DNA of 57,784 nt, taken from contig CAMPET010000118.1 of NCBI GenBank assembly GCA_946803715.1, positions 161,854-219,637 of the forward strand, written 5' to 3'. A program made the position numbers and the translations under genes. Of this stretch, positions 49,601 through 57,784 are shown piece by piece. The stretch's first letter is position 1, and each line of letters begins with the position of its first letter. The notes below the pieces were generated by a model. That model was not told the DNA's origin, ran no database searches, and saw only the letters and a list, made by a program, of their open reading frames with translations. This DNA is from Beroe ovata. Lineage: Eukaryota; Ctenophora; Nuda; Beroida; Beroidae.

Positions 49601-51379
49601 TGAGATTTGTATTCTTCAAGTTGAGTCCTATTCATTGATCTGGACAACGTGTTGTCAGTTTCTGAATCACTCCACGCGTGTCGTCGCAGTGGCTGTACCC
49701 CATCCTTGAGTTTTGGAACTGTTCCCTTGTCCAGAATCGACAAACTCGAGGTGGTCTCGTCAAATGATGCCAGTTCCGTGTTACCAATAACCTTCCCATT
49801 GGTTTGTATTTGTACCAGACTGGATCCTTTCTTTGGAGTGGGTCTCTTCACCTTGACATCAACTTTTCGCACAACTTGTGGCGGAGTGGCAAATGCCCTG
49901 GTGAAGTCGTCGTCATCATCGGATAATGGAGTGAAGACAATCTCATCGTCATTTGGAAACTGTCCATCAGAGATGGTCTGAGCACCATCATCACTTGCGA
50001 TATTCTCTACTCTGCTATTGAGAAGGAGATCCTCCGTTAGGGGGGTCATGTCAATTGACACAGATTTTAACACTTCCTCCACCTCCGAGTCTTCAGTTGA
50101 GGGTGGTTTTCCCATCTTCAGCCGGGTTTTGGACTCTTCCTCCAGAATTGAGTGAGAAAGTTGTTGAGAAGAGTCGAGTGTCGAAGAAACTTGCTTGGAT
50201 CCTGATGGCTTATCTTCGTCAATAAGAGCACTCCTGGCATGGTTTCTCAGATTGTCCAAATCCTCAGATCTCGCCATCACCCTCTCCTCCTCTTCCAGCA
50301 ACTCTCTTCTCAGGGTTTCAATTCTGTCCCTCTGGGAAGAACCGAATGAAGTTGAAGTTGTGACCCGGGGCGGGGTTGCCATAGTATCAGCGTTTATTCG
50401 GGCGGGTAGAGAAGAGAGGGGACGATAGTCACTGCTCAAATCGGGGTCATCGTCTATGAATTGTGGCTGAGAGTGGTAAGTCTGGATCGGGGTCGCACAA
50501 GGAGATATTGGGTCCTGCACCACAGTATCCTGTGTACTCTGTGTGGGTATTGGGGTATCAGCGGGAGGGTCAGACTCTGATTTGTACTTGTCTGATATAA
50601 TCCCGTCTATTTCGGACCAGGAGGGCGTGGCTTCTTCCAGTAGGGAGCCTGAGGGTTCTTGAGACATTCTGAAAAGTGGGTGAGGTAAGATGTGGATATT
50701 ATTGATTATATCACGTCCGTTTCACATGTGATTCCAGCGTGAGACTATTACCTCCGAGAGGAAATGATCAAATTGGTCGACATCTTCTGATTCTGAGTGT
50801 GAGGGTGAGAATAAGTGAGGCGTGAGAAATGGAGTTATGATTCCAACGTTCAAAGGTCGATGAAAAGGGCAAGTCATGACGTCAAACTCACCCGAACTGA
50901 TCGTAGTACAAATGATAGTCTGGATAAGTTCTGGGGAAGTTGAAGTTGGGATAGTTGTTTTCAAAGTCGTCACTAGGAAACTCCTCGCAGGAGAAATCTT
51001 CTCTGAGATAATTAATGTTGCTGCTGAGATCGTTGTTGCTTGGATCACTGTTGCTTAGGTTTCCTCGGTTTTTGCTGTTGTGATTGTTGGAACCAGAAAT
51101 ACTGGGACTTTCAGCTTCCGTAGTTGCAGGGTTTAGCGGGCACTGAGGTACCCATGTAACATCCTAAAGATGGTTGGGTTAGCTTCGCAGTATTAAGTTC
51201 CGATAACGGATTCACAAAAACACTCGTCATCATGTACAAACGTTATACTTGCAACAGTTTATCTCACACAGACACTTAGCAGTAGTTAAAGATTAGCAGT
51301 AACAGCTACAGTGAAAACCATCTGTCATATAGCAGAAACAGGCGAGTCTTAGCGGTCTTACCTTATTTGATGGCTCCAT
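46678..51379 (-). CDS. ALMS-motif protein of the ALMS1/CEP295/C10orf90 family (9 coding exons)
   Basis: Exons: 51379-51362, 51163-50892, 50668-47923, 47807-47644, 47536-47416, 47305-47182, 47077-47020, 46932-46833, 46734-46678. Phases agree throughout and give 1219 residues. The C-terminus is an ALMS motif (about 1145-1211): HKEMVRRSKKIYEQLSEVQ, a basic helix, YRLRAKLFNKKVQDSVLGKK. In ALMS1, CEP295 and C10orf90 this module targets centrioles or basal bodies. The remainder is low-complexity, Ser/Asp/Lys-rich with short coiled coils (near RRELLEEEER and IAALRREIVEKQ) and RPRSAF/RPYSAP motifs. The start exon (MEPSNK) follows CTATTGCTACAG directly. It is far shorter than ALMS1 or CEP295. I cannot decide which subfamily it belongs to. 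Confidence 0.85.
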
Positions 51380-52479
51380 CTGTAGCAATAGAACAACAAC
51401 TTATACATGTAACGGTAACATTTCTGAGACACAAAGAAATGCTGCATGAGAATGCTCCCTTATTATTATATCGATCACCAATAACGGGAAATTATGGTCA
51501 CGTGACAGCGTAAGAGGATTGTGATTGGTTATTGCTACAGGTGGACTTTAGACGGTGCAGCGATAATGAGCATTTGGGGAGTTGGGACACTACGTTCTGT
51601 TACAGTACATGTTAATGTGATACGGTGTTGCCTACTGTATAGCACCGTTTATTGACATGATGAAACTATCGGAATACAATACACATGTCATTGAAAGCAC
51701 AATATCACGTATTGAATACTCTTCCGATAGATACAATACCATGAAGTAGAATGCCTGAAACTGCTTCATGGACAATAACTACAAGCATCAGTGAACGTTA
51801 TAACTTAAAGGTTAGTGGAATAACGGAATACAAGAAATTCAATAACGAACTTAAGTGAACTTTTCAAAAATCTGGAAAACGTATGCTGAAAAATAATATT
51901 TTAAATATTTTTCTTAGACACGCACAGCGCTGAAAAAGTAAACTTGTTCTGATAAATTGACATCGCGCGTTACGCTGAGTTTGTGCGCGGCTTTGCGCGC
52001 ACTGTAACGTTCAGTCAGATTTGAGACAACGTGACTCAACTGTCTACAAGATAGACAGATAATATACACACCATGCTCCTCACGTTAACGCTGACTCGTT
52101 GATTTATTCTAGGATGAAATGCCATTACCTAAAACAGGGTCTGAAGTTAGATAAAAGGTTTAATGAAGTTGAAAATGATAATGAAATTGACAAATACCAA
52201 ATTTTCTAGAAATTGAGAAGAAAACACTCAATTATATTCTGAATAGGGTGTGATGTACAAATAAAATAAAACTGCCATAGGATTAGCATTAAAATACGGT
52301 GTCTGATTTGATATGAAAACTTTATTTGAATAAAAAATAACCGTCGTCAGTACGGTAGTCAAGACAGTTTCAAAATACGATTATCTGCTAAGAATATGGA
52401 GCAGAAGTCAAGCTACTTGACCTATTGGCAACCAACTGTATAACATTTGTTTCTGACAAATGTTGAATAATGTACAGAT
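51380..52479. other. Intergenic between ALMS-motif gene and CCDC61
   Basis: AT-rich, no coding exon. Around 51962-52010 is a GC-rich inverted patch (GCGCGTTACGCTG ... GCGCGCACTGTAACG). It probably holds the promoter of the ALMS-motif gene and the 3' flank of CCDC61. Confidence 0.4.
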
Positions 52480-52483
52480 AGAG

Positions 52484-52645
52484 AGGCAGTAAACAAGCAC
52501 TGCAGTGAACAAGAACTGCAGTAAACAAGCACTGCAGTGAACAAGCACTGCAGTGAATAAGCACTGCAGTAAACAAGCACAGCAGTAAACAAGCACTGCA
52601 GTAAACAAGCACTGCAGTAAACAAGCACTGCAGTGGCACTGCAGT
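52484..52645. repeat. 16-bp minisatellite after CCDC61
   Basis: About ten units of AACAAGCACTGCAGTG with small variants (CAGTA, AGCAGTA), ending just beyond the CCDC61 stop codon. It lies in the 3'UTR or directly downstream. Confidence 0.88.
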
Positions 52646-52654
52646 GAACAGATT

Positions 52655-54355
52655 TCACAGTTTGTACTGTTTGTTCTGAGCCTCCTTGAGGTATGACTGC
52701 AACGCATTCAACCTCGCATCAATTTCGGCAATATCAGAGTCCTTAGTAAAACTGACACCACTCACATTGCTAACGTTAGTTGAAGTGTTCAAATATTTGC
52801 TCTGTTTTGATCTACCTCGCCTGTTCTCTTTGTCTTCAGCCTCAGAACCTGACGAAGGATAGGAATATTGCGGCTTCCTCTTCTTTTTAGAGTCTGAACT
52901 CTTCTTAGAAGCTCTGCTATCGCATCTAGAGCCAGATTTAGAAGCCCTGCTCTCGCTTCCCTTGCGGGGAGCACTGTGATCACTACATCCACTATCTATG
53001 CTACTACAACTCCCATACCGCTTCCCGCCGCTAATATTGCCCCGTATTATATCTTTGACAAGGTTTGAGGGCGGTGGCTTGTGGTACAGACTCCGAGACG
53101 GACTGCCTCTTTCCAGGGGCGTGGATCTGGCACGTGGCAGGTACGTGTTTGTGTTCGTCTGTCGGTCCCGGCTCTTTCTCTGTTCCTCTATCTTCCTCTT
53201 CTTGTCCTTCACATACGCACTTGGGTCAAACCTGGGAAACCTAGCTCCAGCTGGTGACGGGGTCCGGGCCCGAGTTCTGATTTCGGGGGCAGAAACCGCG
53301 CTGTTCCTACTGTTTGATCTGCTGCTGCGAGCACTGTTGTTACCCCTCCGCTCCACGCTGTTACTCCTCCGTTCCAGACTGTTACCCCTCCGTTCCACAC
53401 TGTTACCCCTCCTCGCGTTACTCTGTAACCTGTCTACACTGCCGGATCTCCTCTGATTACCTGAGAATCTTGGTGAGGGATCAGATTTCCGTACCGAGGT
53501 ACGGGATTCCGGCGTGACGCTACGTCGACTTGACGCGGACATGTTGTACAAGCGGTCCCGTTTGGAGATGTTTAGTTCCGTAGTGACGCTCCGTAACTTG
53601 ACGGTCAGCGCTCGATTCTCAGTACGGAGGTTTTCTACCTCGTTTACGAGTCGTTTACACTCGCTGTTCTTCTTGTCAACAGTCCGCTGGTACTTGTTCT
53701 TCTCCCGAATAAGGTCGCTTTCCAAATTGCGGAGTGCGTTTTGCAGGGTTTTAATCATCTTGCTTTGGTCCTTGTGACTTACATCATCTTTCCGTTGCAA
53801 TGTCGCAATTTCCTCGCGAAGCTCTGCGTTTTCCTTACAACATTTCGCGTGGGTCAGTGGCTTCGCGGGGGACGAAACACTGATTATCTGATTCTTGAGT
53901 TGATTGATCTCTGACTGTAACTTCGTCACGTTTTCCTGTAACTCCACTGGAGACATCTTGCCAGAGAATTGCAAGGGAAGGGGATAGTGAACCGTGTCAT
54001 ACCTTACCTTGTAGGTTAGTATGACATATCTCTTGTTGTCAGATGCCTTCTTTTTGGAAGGTCTACCAGTTTTGAGAGCCATCAAATCGGAATATGTCAA
54101 CAACTCTATGTACACATGATTCGCGGTGTCATTTATAGCTTCAGTCAGCATATCCAAAAACACGGTGTACCTCTTGTAACTCCCGGTTTTCTTTGTCAAA
54201 TCCTCGATGTAGTCCGCCGTGAACTCCCCCCTCCACACCTCCCCAGTTTTCAAGTTCTGGGCCTCGATACAGAACTCGTCAACTCCGGTGGTACACTTGA
54301 TAGAGAAATCTATTCCATTGACTTTCAACGTCCCGGCCACAGTGCCTTTCTTCAT
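52655..54355 (-). CDS. CCDC61: CCDC61 (VFL3) basal-body protein
   Basis: A 566-residue protein in one exon. Residues 1-135 match the CCDC61 head domain (WRGEFTADYIEDLTKKTG, a DLMALK segment, KRYVILTYKV, HYPLPL), which adopts an XRCC4-type fold. A coiled coil follows (about 136-265). The rest is basic and Ser-rich, with a short repeat of the form RRGNSVE/RRSNSVE (about 300-340) and a charged C-terminus. CCDC61/VFL3 assembles into filaments and positions basal-body appendages and rootlets. Length is close to vertebrate CCDC61. The ATG lies 3 nt after CTCTTGTTTAG, a good acceptor. It sits between SLC25A44 and the ALMS-motif gene on the same strand, 581 bp below the SLC25A44 stop. Confidence 0.92.
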   Translation of the reverse strand: MKKGTVAGTLKVNGIDFSIKCTTGVDEFCIEAQNLKTGEVWRGEFTADYIEDLTKKTGSYKRYTVFLDMLTEAINDTANHVYIELLTYSDLMALKTGRPSKKKASDNKRYVILTYKVRYDTVHYPLPLQFSGKMSPVELQENVTKLQSEINQLKNQIISVSSPAKPLTHAKCCKENAELREEIATLQRKDDVSHKDQSKMIKTLQNALRNLESDLIREKNKYQRTVDKKNSECKRLVNEVENLRTENRALTVKLRSVTTELNISKRDRLYNMSASSRRSVTPESRTSVRKSDPSPRFSGNQRRSGSVDRLQSNARRGNSVERRGNSLERRSNSVERRGNNSARSSRSNSRNSAVSAPEIRTRARTPSPAGARFPRFDPSAYVKDKKRKIEEQRKSRDRQTNTNTYLPRARSTPLERGSPSRSLYHKPPPSNLVKDIIRGNISGGKRYGSCSSIDSGCSDHSAPRKGSESRASKSGSRCDSRASKKSSDSKKKRKPQYSYPSSGSEAEDKENRRGRSKQSKYLNTSTNVSNVSGVSFTKDSDIAEIDARLNALQSYLKEAQNKQYKL

Positions 54356-54936
54356 GACCTAAACAAGAGTGTTACTGTACAGCGTACACGTGAGAATATC
54401 ATGTGTACGTGTGCATAAAAAGTGTAAAATTAAAAGATGTTAAAATGCTGCAGTGTTTGAAATAGGTATACACATTTTATTGGAGTAAAGAGTTTGGTGC
54501 AAGATTAATAACGCAGTTGGAGCTGATTAAATGCAAATTTTTAACGAAATAGAATTATAAGCCATCTCAAAATCAGACGACGATCGATAACAATCCAGTT
54601 GAATCACTAATAACTAGTGTAAATATACACTGAAATCGGCCACGGAAATAATCATTATTAACTTCGATACAGTGATATTAAAAATTCCGTAAAAATTGAT
54701 TCAAAGAGTATTTTATCTCGTTTAAAAATCAAACTGATAAATAAGACCCGCTAATGTTAATTAATTTCAGAAATCCCAATCCTCAGGGATTACACATGAG
54801 GCGCTAAAGAAAGCACCGCTAATCATAAACACAGTACATGAGATACATCATCATTACACTGGTAGGTAAAACTGCGATGAGCATTTGATTTATAGAGTTA
54901 CGGAAATCACCACAGTGACAAACTATGAGTAGAGTG
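54356..54936. other. Short intergenic between SLC25A44 and CCDC61
   Basis: AT-rich, no coding exon. It must contain the 3' end of SLC25A44 and the leader of CCDC61. Confidence 0.4.
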
Positions 54937-55878
54937 TCAGAACTTGTCTGCACTTGAGTGTGGCAGAGGAGAATTCTTGTAGTTATAACTGAGTCTCTTG
55001 ACAATTTCGTAGCCCAGGATATTGAGACAAGATGCAGTGGACATGGCTATAGATCGTGCAGTCAGTCCTTTGCACAACATGTTATACCCCTCCTCACTCC
55101 ACAGTTTCTGTGTAACCTTTACAAGGGAGCGACTTCCCCCGACTTGTATTCTTGTCCTCATAACCTCCAGTGGGTTTGTCGCCACAGCAGAGACAAGTCC
55201 ACTCAGTACACCACAGAACGCCTGAACCGGCATCTTGTGGGTGCCGATATTGTCACATTCGAAGTGCTGGCCGATATTTCGTAGGAAGACGTTATAGCTT
55301 GCCCACCATATTGCACTGTTTGGAACATTGCTCACTAAACTGATAAAGAAGCCACGGTAGAAGCCCGATATGCCATCATAATGGATTATCTTCCTACACA
55401 CACTGTACACGGACTCTGGAGCTCTCTTTATGGTTGCTGAGTGGAGGTCCACCTTCGTTCTGCTCCTTTTCATTCCCTCAATCTGCAACCTCTGCGTGAT
55501 GATATCAGTGGGAACTGAGAGTGACTGGCCCGCTATGGAGGCTGCAGCTCCGGCCACTAGTCCTTGCAACATGAGATTCATTCCCTGACACTTGTGTTTG
55601 CTATACTCGTATGTGGTAATGTATAGCTGTCCAAACACTATCTTCATGGCATACATGTGGAATCCTCGATAAAAGCCCAGTATTCCCTCAGTTTTAAACA
55701 CCTTGATAAATGCATCATATGAACCCCTGTAGAAGTCTTTGCCACGCTGCACCTGTAGTCGGGTAGCGACTAGGTTGGTGGGATAAACAATCACTCGAAT
55801 ACCGAGAAACATGGTACAGCCCCAGAAGTAAAACTTCTTCTTATCCAGATCATCCCAAACGAGTTGTCGAGCTTGCAT
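54937..55878 (-). CDS. SLC25A44: SLC25A44-like mitochondrial carrier
   Basis: A 313-residue protein with three mitochondrial-carrier repeats. The first starts LDKKKFYFWG (human LDKKKFYVFG), with signatures YPTNLVATRLQ, VPTDIITQRLQ and NPLEVMRTRIQ, each followed by a G.YRGF-type segment. SLC25A44 carries branched-chain amino acids into the mitochondrial matrix in mammals. Length matches the family (about 314). The coding region is a single exon. No clear acceptor lies at the ATG itself, unlike most genes here; the ORF start includes a short variable N-terminus before the conserved region. First gene of the four-gene minus-strand run. Confidence 0.93.
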   Translation of the reverse strand: MQARQLVWDDLDKKKFYFWGCTMFLGIRVIVYPTNLVATRLQVQRGKDFYRGSYDAFIKVFKTEGILGFYRGFHMYAMKIVFGQLYITTYEYSKHKCQGMNLMLQGLVAGAAASIAGQSLSVPTDIITQRLQIEGMKRSRTKVDLHSATIKRAPESVYSVCRKIIHYDGISGFYRGFFISLVSNVPNSAIWWASYNVFLRNIGQHFECDNIGTHKMPVQAFCGVLSGLVSAVATNPLEVMRTRIQVGGSRSLVKVTQKLWSEEGYNMLCKGLTARSIAMSTASCLNILGYEIVKRLSYNYKNSPLPHSSADKF

Positions 55879-57556
55879 TGCAAGTTAGGGAATAATTTCA
55901 CTGTGGCTTGTATAGTGTCAGTGTTGTAGTTATAGTGGGTATTGTGTCACAGTAGTCCAGGATCACAACATCTTACAGGTTTCGATGAGATTGAAGTCTT
56001 GTAGAGACTCAGTAAAAACCACTATCCAGACGATTTCAGTTCATTTTGTACTCCCTAAACGAGTAGTAGAGATAATAAGTACTTTGCACACATACCCAAA
56101 TCTAAAATCGGATGCCGATCATTTAGTTATGCATTTCCAACTAAATTTTTCAAGACAGGGGGTAACTCCAGAATTTGGTAACACAAATTTGGTAACTATA
56201 TAATCGTGATCAGCTCAAAGAGCTGAAAAAATGAACTAGGTAACTCTTATATTGCTTGTTTTGGACTTGCACTGGATTTGTACTGGTTTTACTCAGATTT
56301 GGACAACCCATCTCTCAACACAAGAGGACATTCATCAGTGGTGCAAATCTGTGTTTTTCATTGGGGGTATAATTCGTTCTTAGGGGCATAGTTTTGACTC
56401 TTTCTAAAATTGGGNGGTAGTAAGAAGTGTTAATTAGATAATTGAGTTATGATTGAAAATGACCGTTCACATTAAGTTGAACTCATGGGACACATCATAA
56501 GAGTAACACAAAGACTTTGCAGAAAATGGCATTGACCATAGTGTTGCGAAATTGATATCAAAATGGGCAAAATTTCTACTGTGCGATCACAGTTCCAACG
56601 TTCGAAAATGTTAGGGAACAATCAAAAACTAGAATATACTAGTACCAACTATAGTAGCAACACCGTAGGTCTACACTCTACAGTCTACAGTGGGTTTAAA
56701 GGTGAAAATGTGATTAGCTTTGGAAAAGATTAAAGATGCTATGCATTGCACCAATTTGCTTGTTTATCCATATGGGCCCATATGTTCATCCATATGTTTA
56801 TCCATATGTTTATCCATATGGGCTTGTTTATCCATATGGGCCCAGAGTCCATACATTAATGAGGTTGCTTAGGCAACTTGACACCTTGTCACCTTCCCTT
56901 CCCTATCAGAACTGGCAAGTGGTCACTGGACCCATGATAGCGTGATGGCTTATGATTGGATAATATCTCCTTAGACAAATAATAATCTGTGTTCAATAAT
57001 GAGAGCAGCAGTGTATCATTTCAATAAGGTGCTCATGCAAATACGGCTGAATTTAGCATATCCTGATCGTAGAGATGGTAGGAAATTTGGAGGGGATGAT
57101 ATTTGTAATCATTGGAGGGGATGGCACCAAATTATTGGGGGGGGATATATCCCTCCATCCCCCTGGATTTGCACCACTGACATTCATGACTGTTATATTC
57201 TGGCTACCCTTACCCAGTTCTGAATTTTGGAATGGTATGCTTATCATCATATCAAATCAAGAAGATATCATGTCAAAGAATTCTCTTGTCGAAGTAAGAT
57301 TTGAGAGACTGAATAAGACAGCAAATAGTATTGCTGGTTCTCATCATTATGTTTATATCTAGATTTTGACTGATGTACTGGTTCTCATCATTATGTTTAT
57401 ATCTAGATTTTGACTGATGTACTTTTCACTTTCACCTTTTCCCCTCATCCGACCCTTTTATATCTCATATGAATCGGATTTCGATCACTTTGATCCATGT
57501 TCTTGGTAGCTTTTCATTTCAATTGAATTGAATTGAATTGAATAATTTTGACATNA
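55879..57556. other. Intergenic, no gene recognised
   Basis: AT-rich. It contains a CATATG-rich short tandem patch at about 56755-56840 and a 46-bp direct duplication at 57332-57423, plus single Ns at 56415 and 57555. Reading frames are short and unremarkable. Confidence 0.45.
57332..57423. repeat. 46-bp direct duplication
   Basis: Two adjacent copies of a segment starting CTGGTTCTCATCATTATG and ending GACTGATGTA, identical to each other. Confidence 0.85.
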
Positions 57557-57784
57557 TCACTATGCAATTAAACTTCAGTTGCAATTCAAAGTAGAACTAC
57601 CACCTAAATTTGAAAAAGTAACTATTCGTGACTATAGCAGCAATAATGTTAAAGCATATCAGACGTATCTAGCTCACACTGATTTCTCGTATCTTCTGAA
57701 AAGCAGGAGTGTTGATGATGCCATCAACTTTTTTGATACCACACTCACTCAATATCATGACCACTACTTTCCATTGAAAACCAT
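57557..57784 (+). mobile_element. LINE-type retrotransposon fragment (runs off the window)
   Basis: An open frame from an N at 57555 to the window end encodes about 75 residues, including TIRDYSSNNVKAYQ, a variable middle, and DDAINFFDTTLTQYHDHYFP followed by LKT. This resembles the linker between endonuclease and reverse transcriptase of jockey/CR1-like LINEs, where a D.N.A...F...F...Y..FPLK pattern is common. No start codon is seen and the reverse transcriptase would lie beyond the window. Family inference only. Confidence 0.6.

Noticed and set aside
50722-51048. Extra exon of the ALMS-motif gene containing SESEDVDQFDHFLSE
   Set aside because: Its acceptor and donor phases do not fit between the neighbouring exons, which join directly in frame; the frame overlaps the real exon 2 in another phase.
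52484-52645. CRISPR-like array
   Set aside because: Units are contiguous with no unique spacers, and the window is eukaryotic; it is a minisatellite.
52388-52707. Cys/Leu-rich minus-strand ORFs after CCDC61
   Set aside because: Translations of the 16-bp AACAAGCACTGCAGTG repeat in three frames.

Overview
This is a eukaryotic nuclear window, almost certainly from an animal. The genes carry GT-AG introns, one protein has a paired-type homeodomain, and several products belong to metazoan ciliary or transporter families (HEATR4, PACRGL, CCDC61, an ALMS-motif protein, ferroportin, OST-alpha, SLC25A44). High allelic divergence, many small inverted-repeat elements and short compact genes suggest an outbreeding, probably aquatic invertebrate. 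I cannot name the phylum from the sequence.

Layout. 1-3.4 kb: repeat-rich intergenic DNA. 3.4-15.8 kb: four same-strand two-RRM hnRNP-like genes, each with an uninterrupted coding region, separated by AT-rich DNA that holds two fold-back elements and one clean non-autonomous hAT element. 15.8-19.1 kb: intergenic, with a sequence gap and old inverted repeats. 19.1-32.6 kb: a 20-exon plus-strand HEATR4-like gene whose three largest introns each hold a minus-strand gene: a paired-like homeobox gene, a secreted VWA-domain protein and an OST-alpha-like transporter. 32.7-34.3 kb: a ferroportin-like gene with an uninterrupted coding region. 34.3-40.5 kb: MITE-dense DNA with a second, truncated ferroportin copy. 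40.5-55.9 kb: a minus-strand run SLC25A44 - CCDC61 - ALMS-motif protein - PACRGL, with the last two duplicated in partial form. 55.9-57.8 kb: intergenic, ending in a fragment of a LINE-type retrotransposon.

Two points govern how the window should be read. First, the duplications (33.6-35.4 versus 37.4-39.2 kb; 41.3-45.0 versus 45.3-49.0 kb) begin or end exactly at single-N characters, so they look like unmerged allelic contigs, not real gene duplications. They therefore give a view of two haplotypes, including mobile elements present in one and absent from the other. Second, about nine of thirteen genes have a plausible 3' splice acceptor 0-24 nt upstream of the start codon. That fits either 5'UTR introns or spliced-leader trans-splicing.

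Functionally, HEATR4, PACRGL, CCDC61 and the ALMS-motif protein all relate to cilia or centrioles by family, so about 35 kb holds a loose ciliary neighbourhood. The RRM cluster is a separate lineage-specific expansion. Exon coordinates were assigned by reading splice sites and phases by eye. All gene assignments rest on recalled family features, not on database searches.
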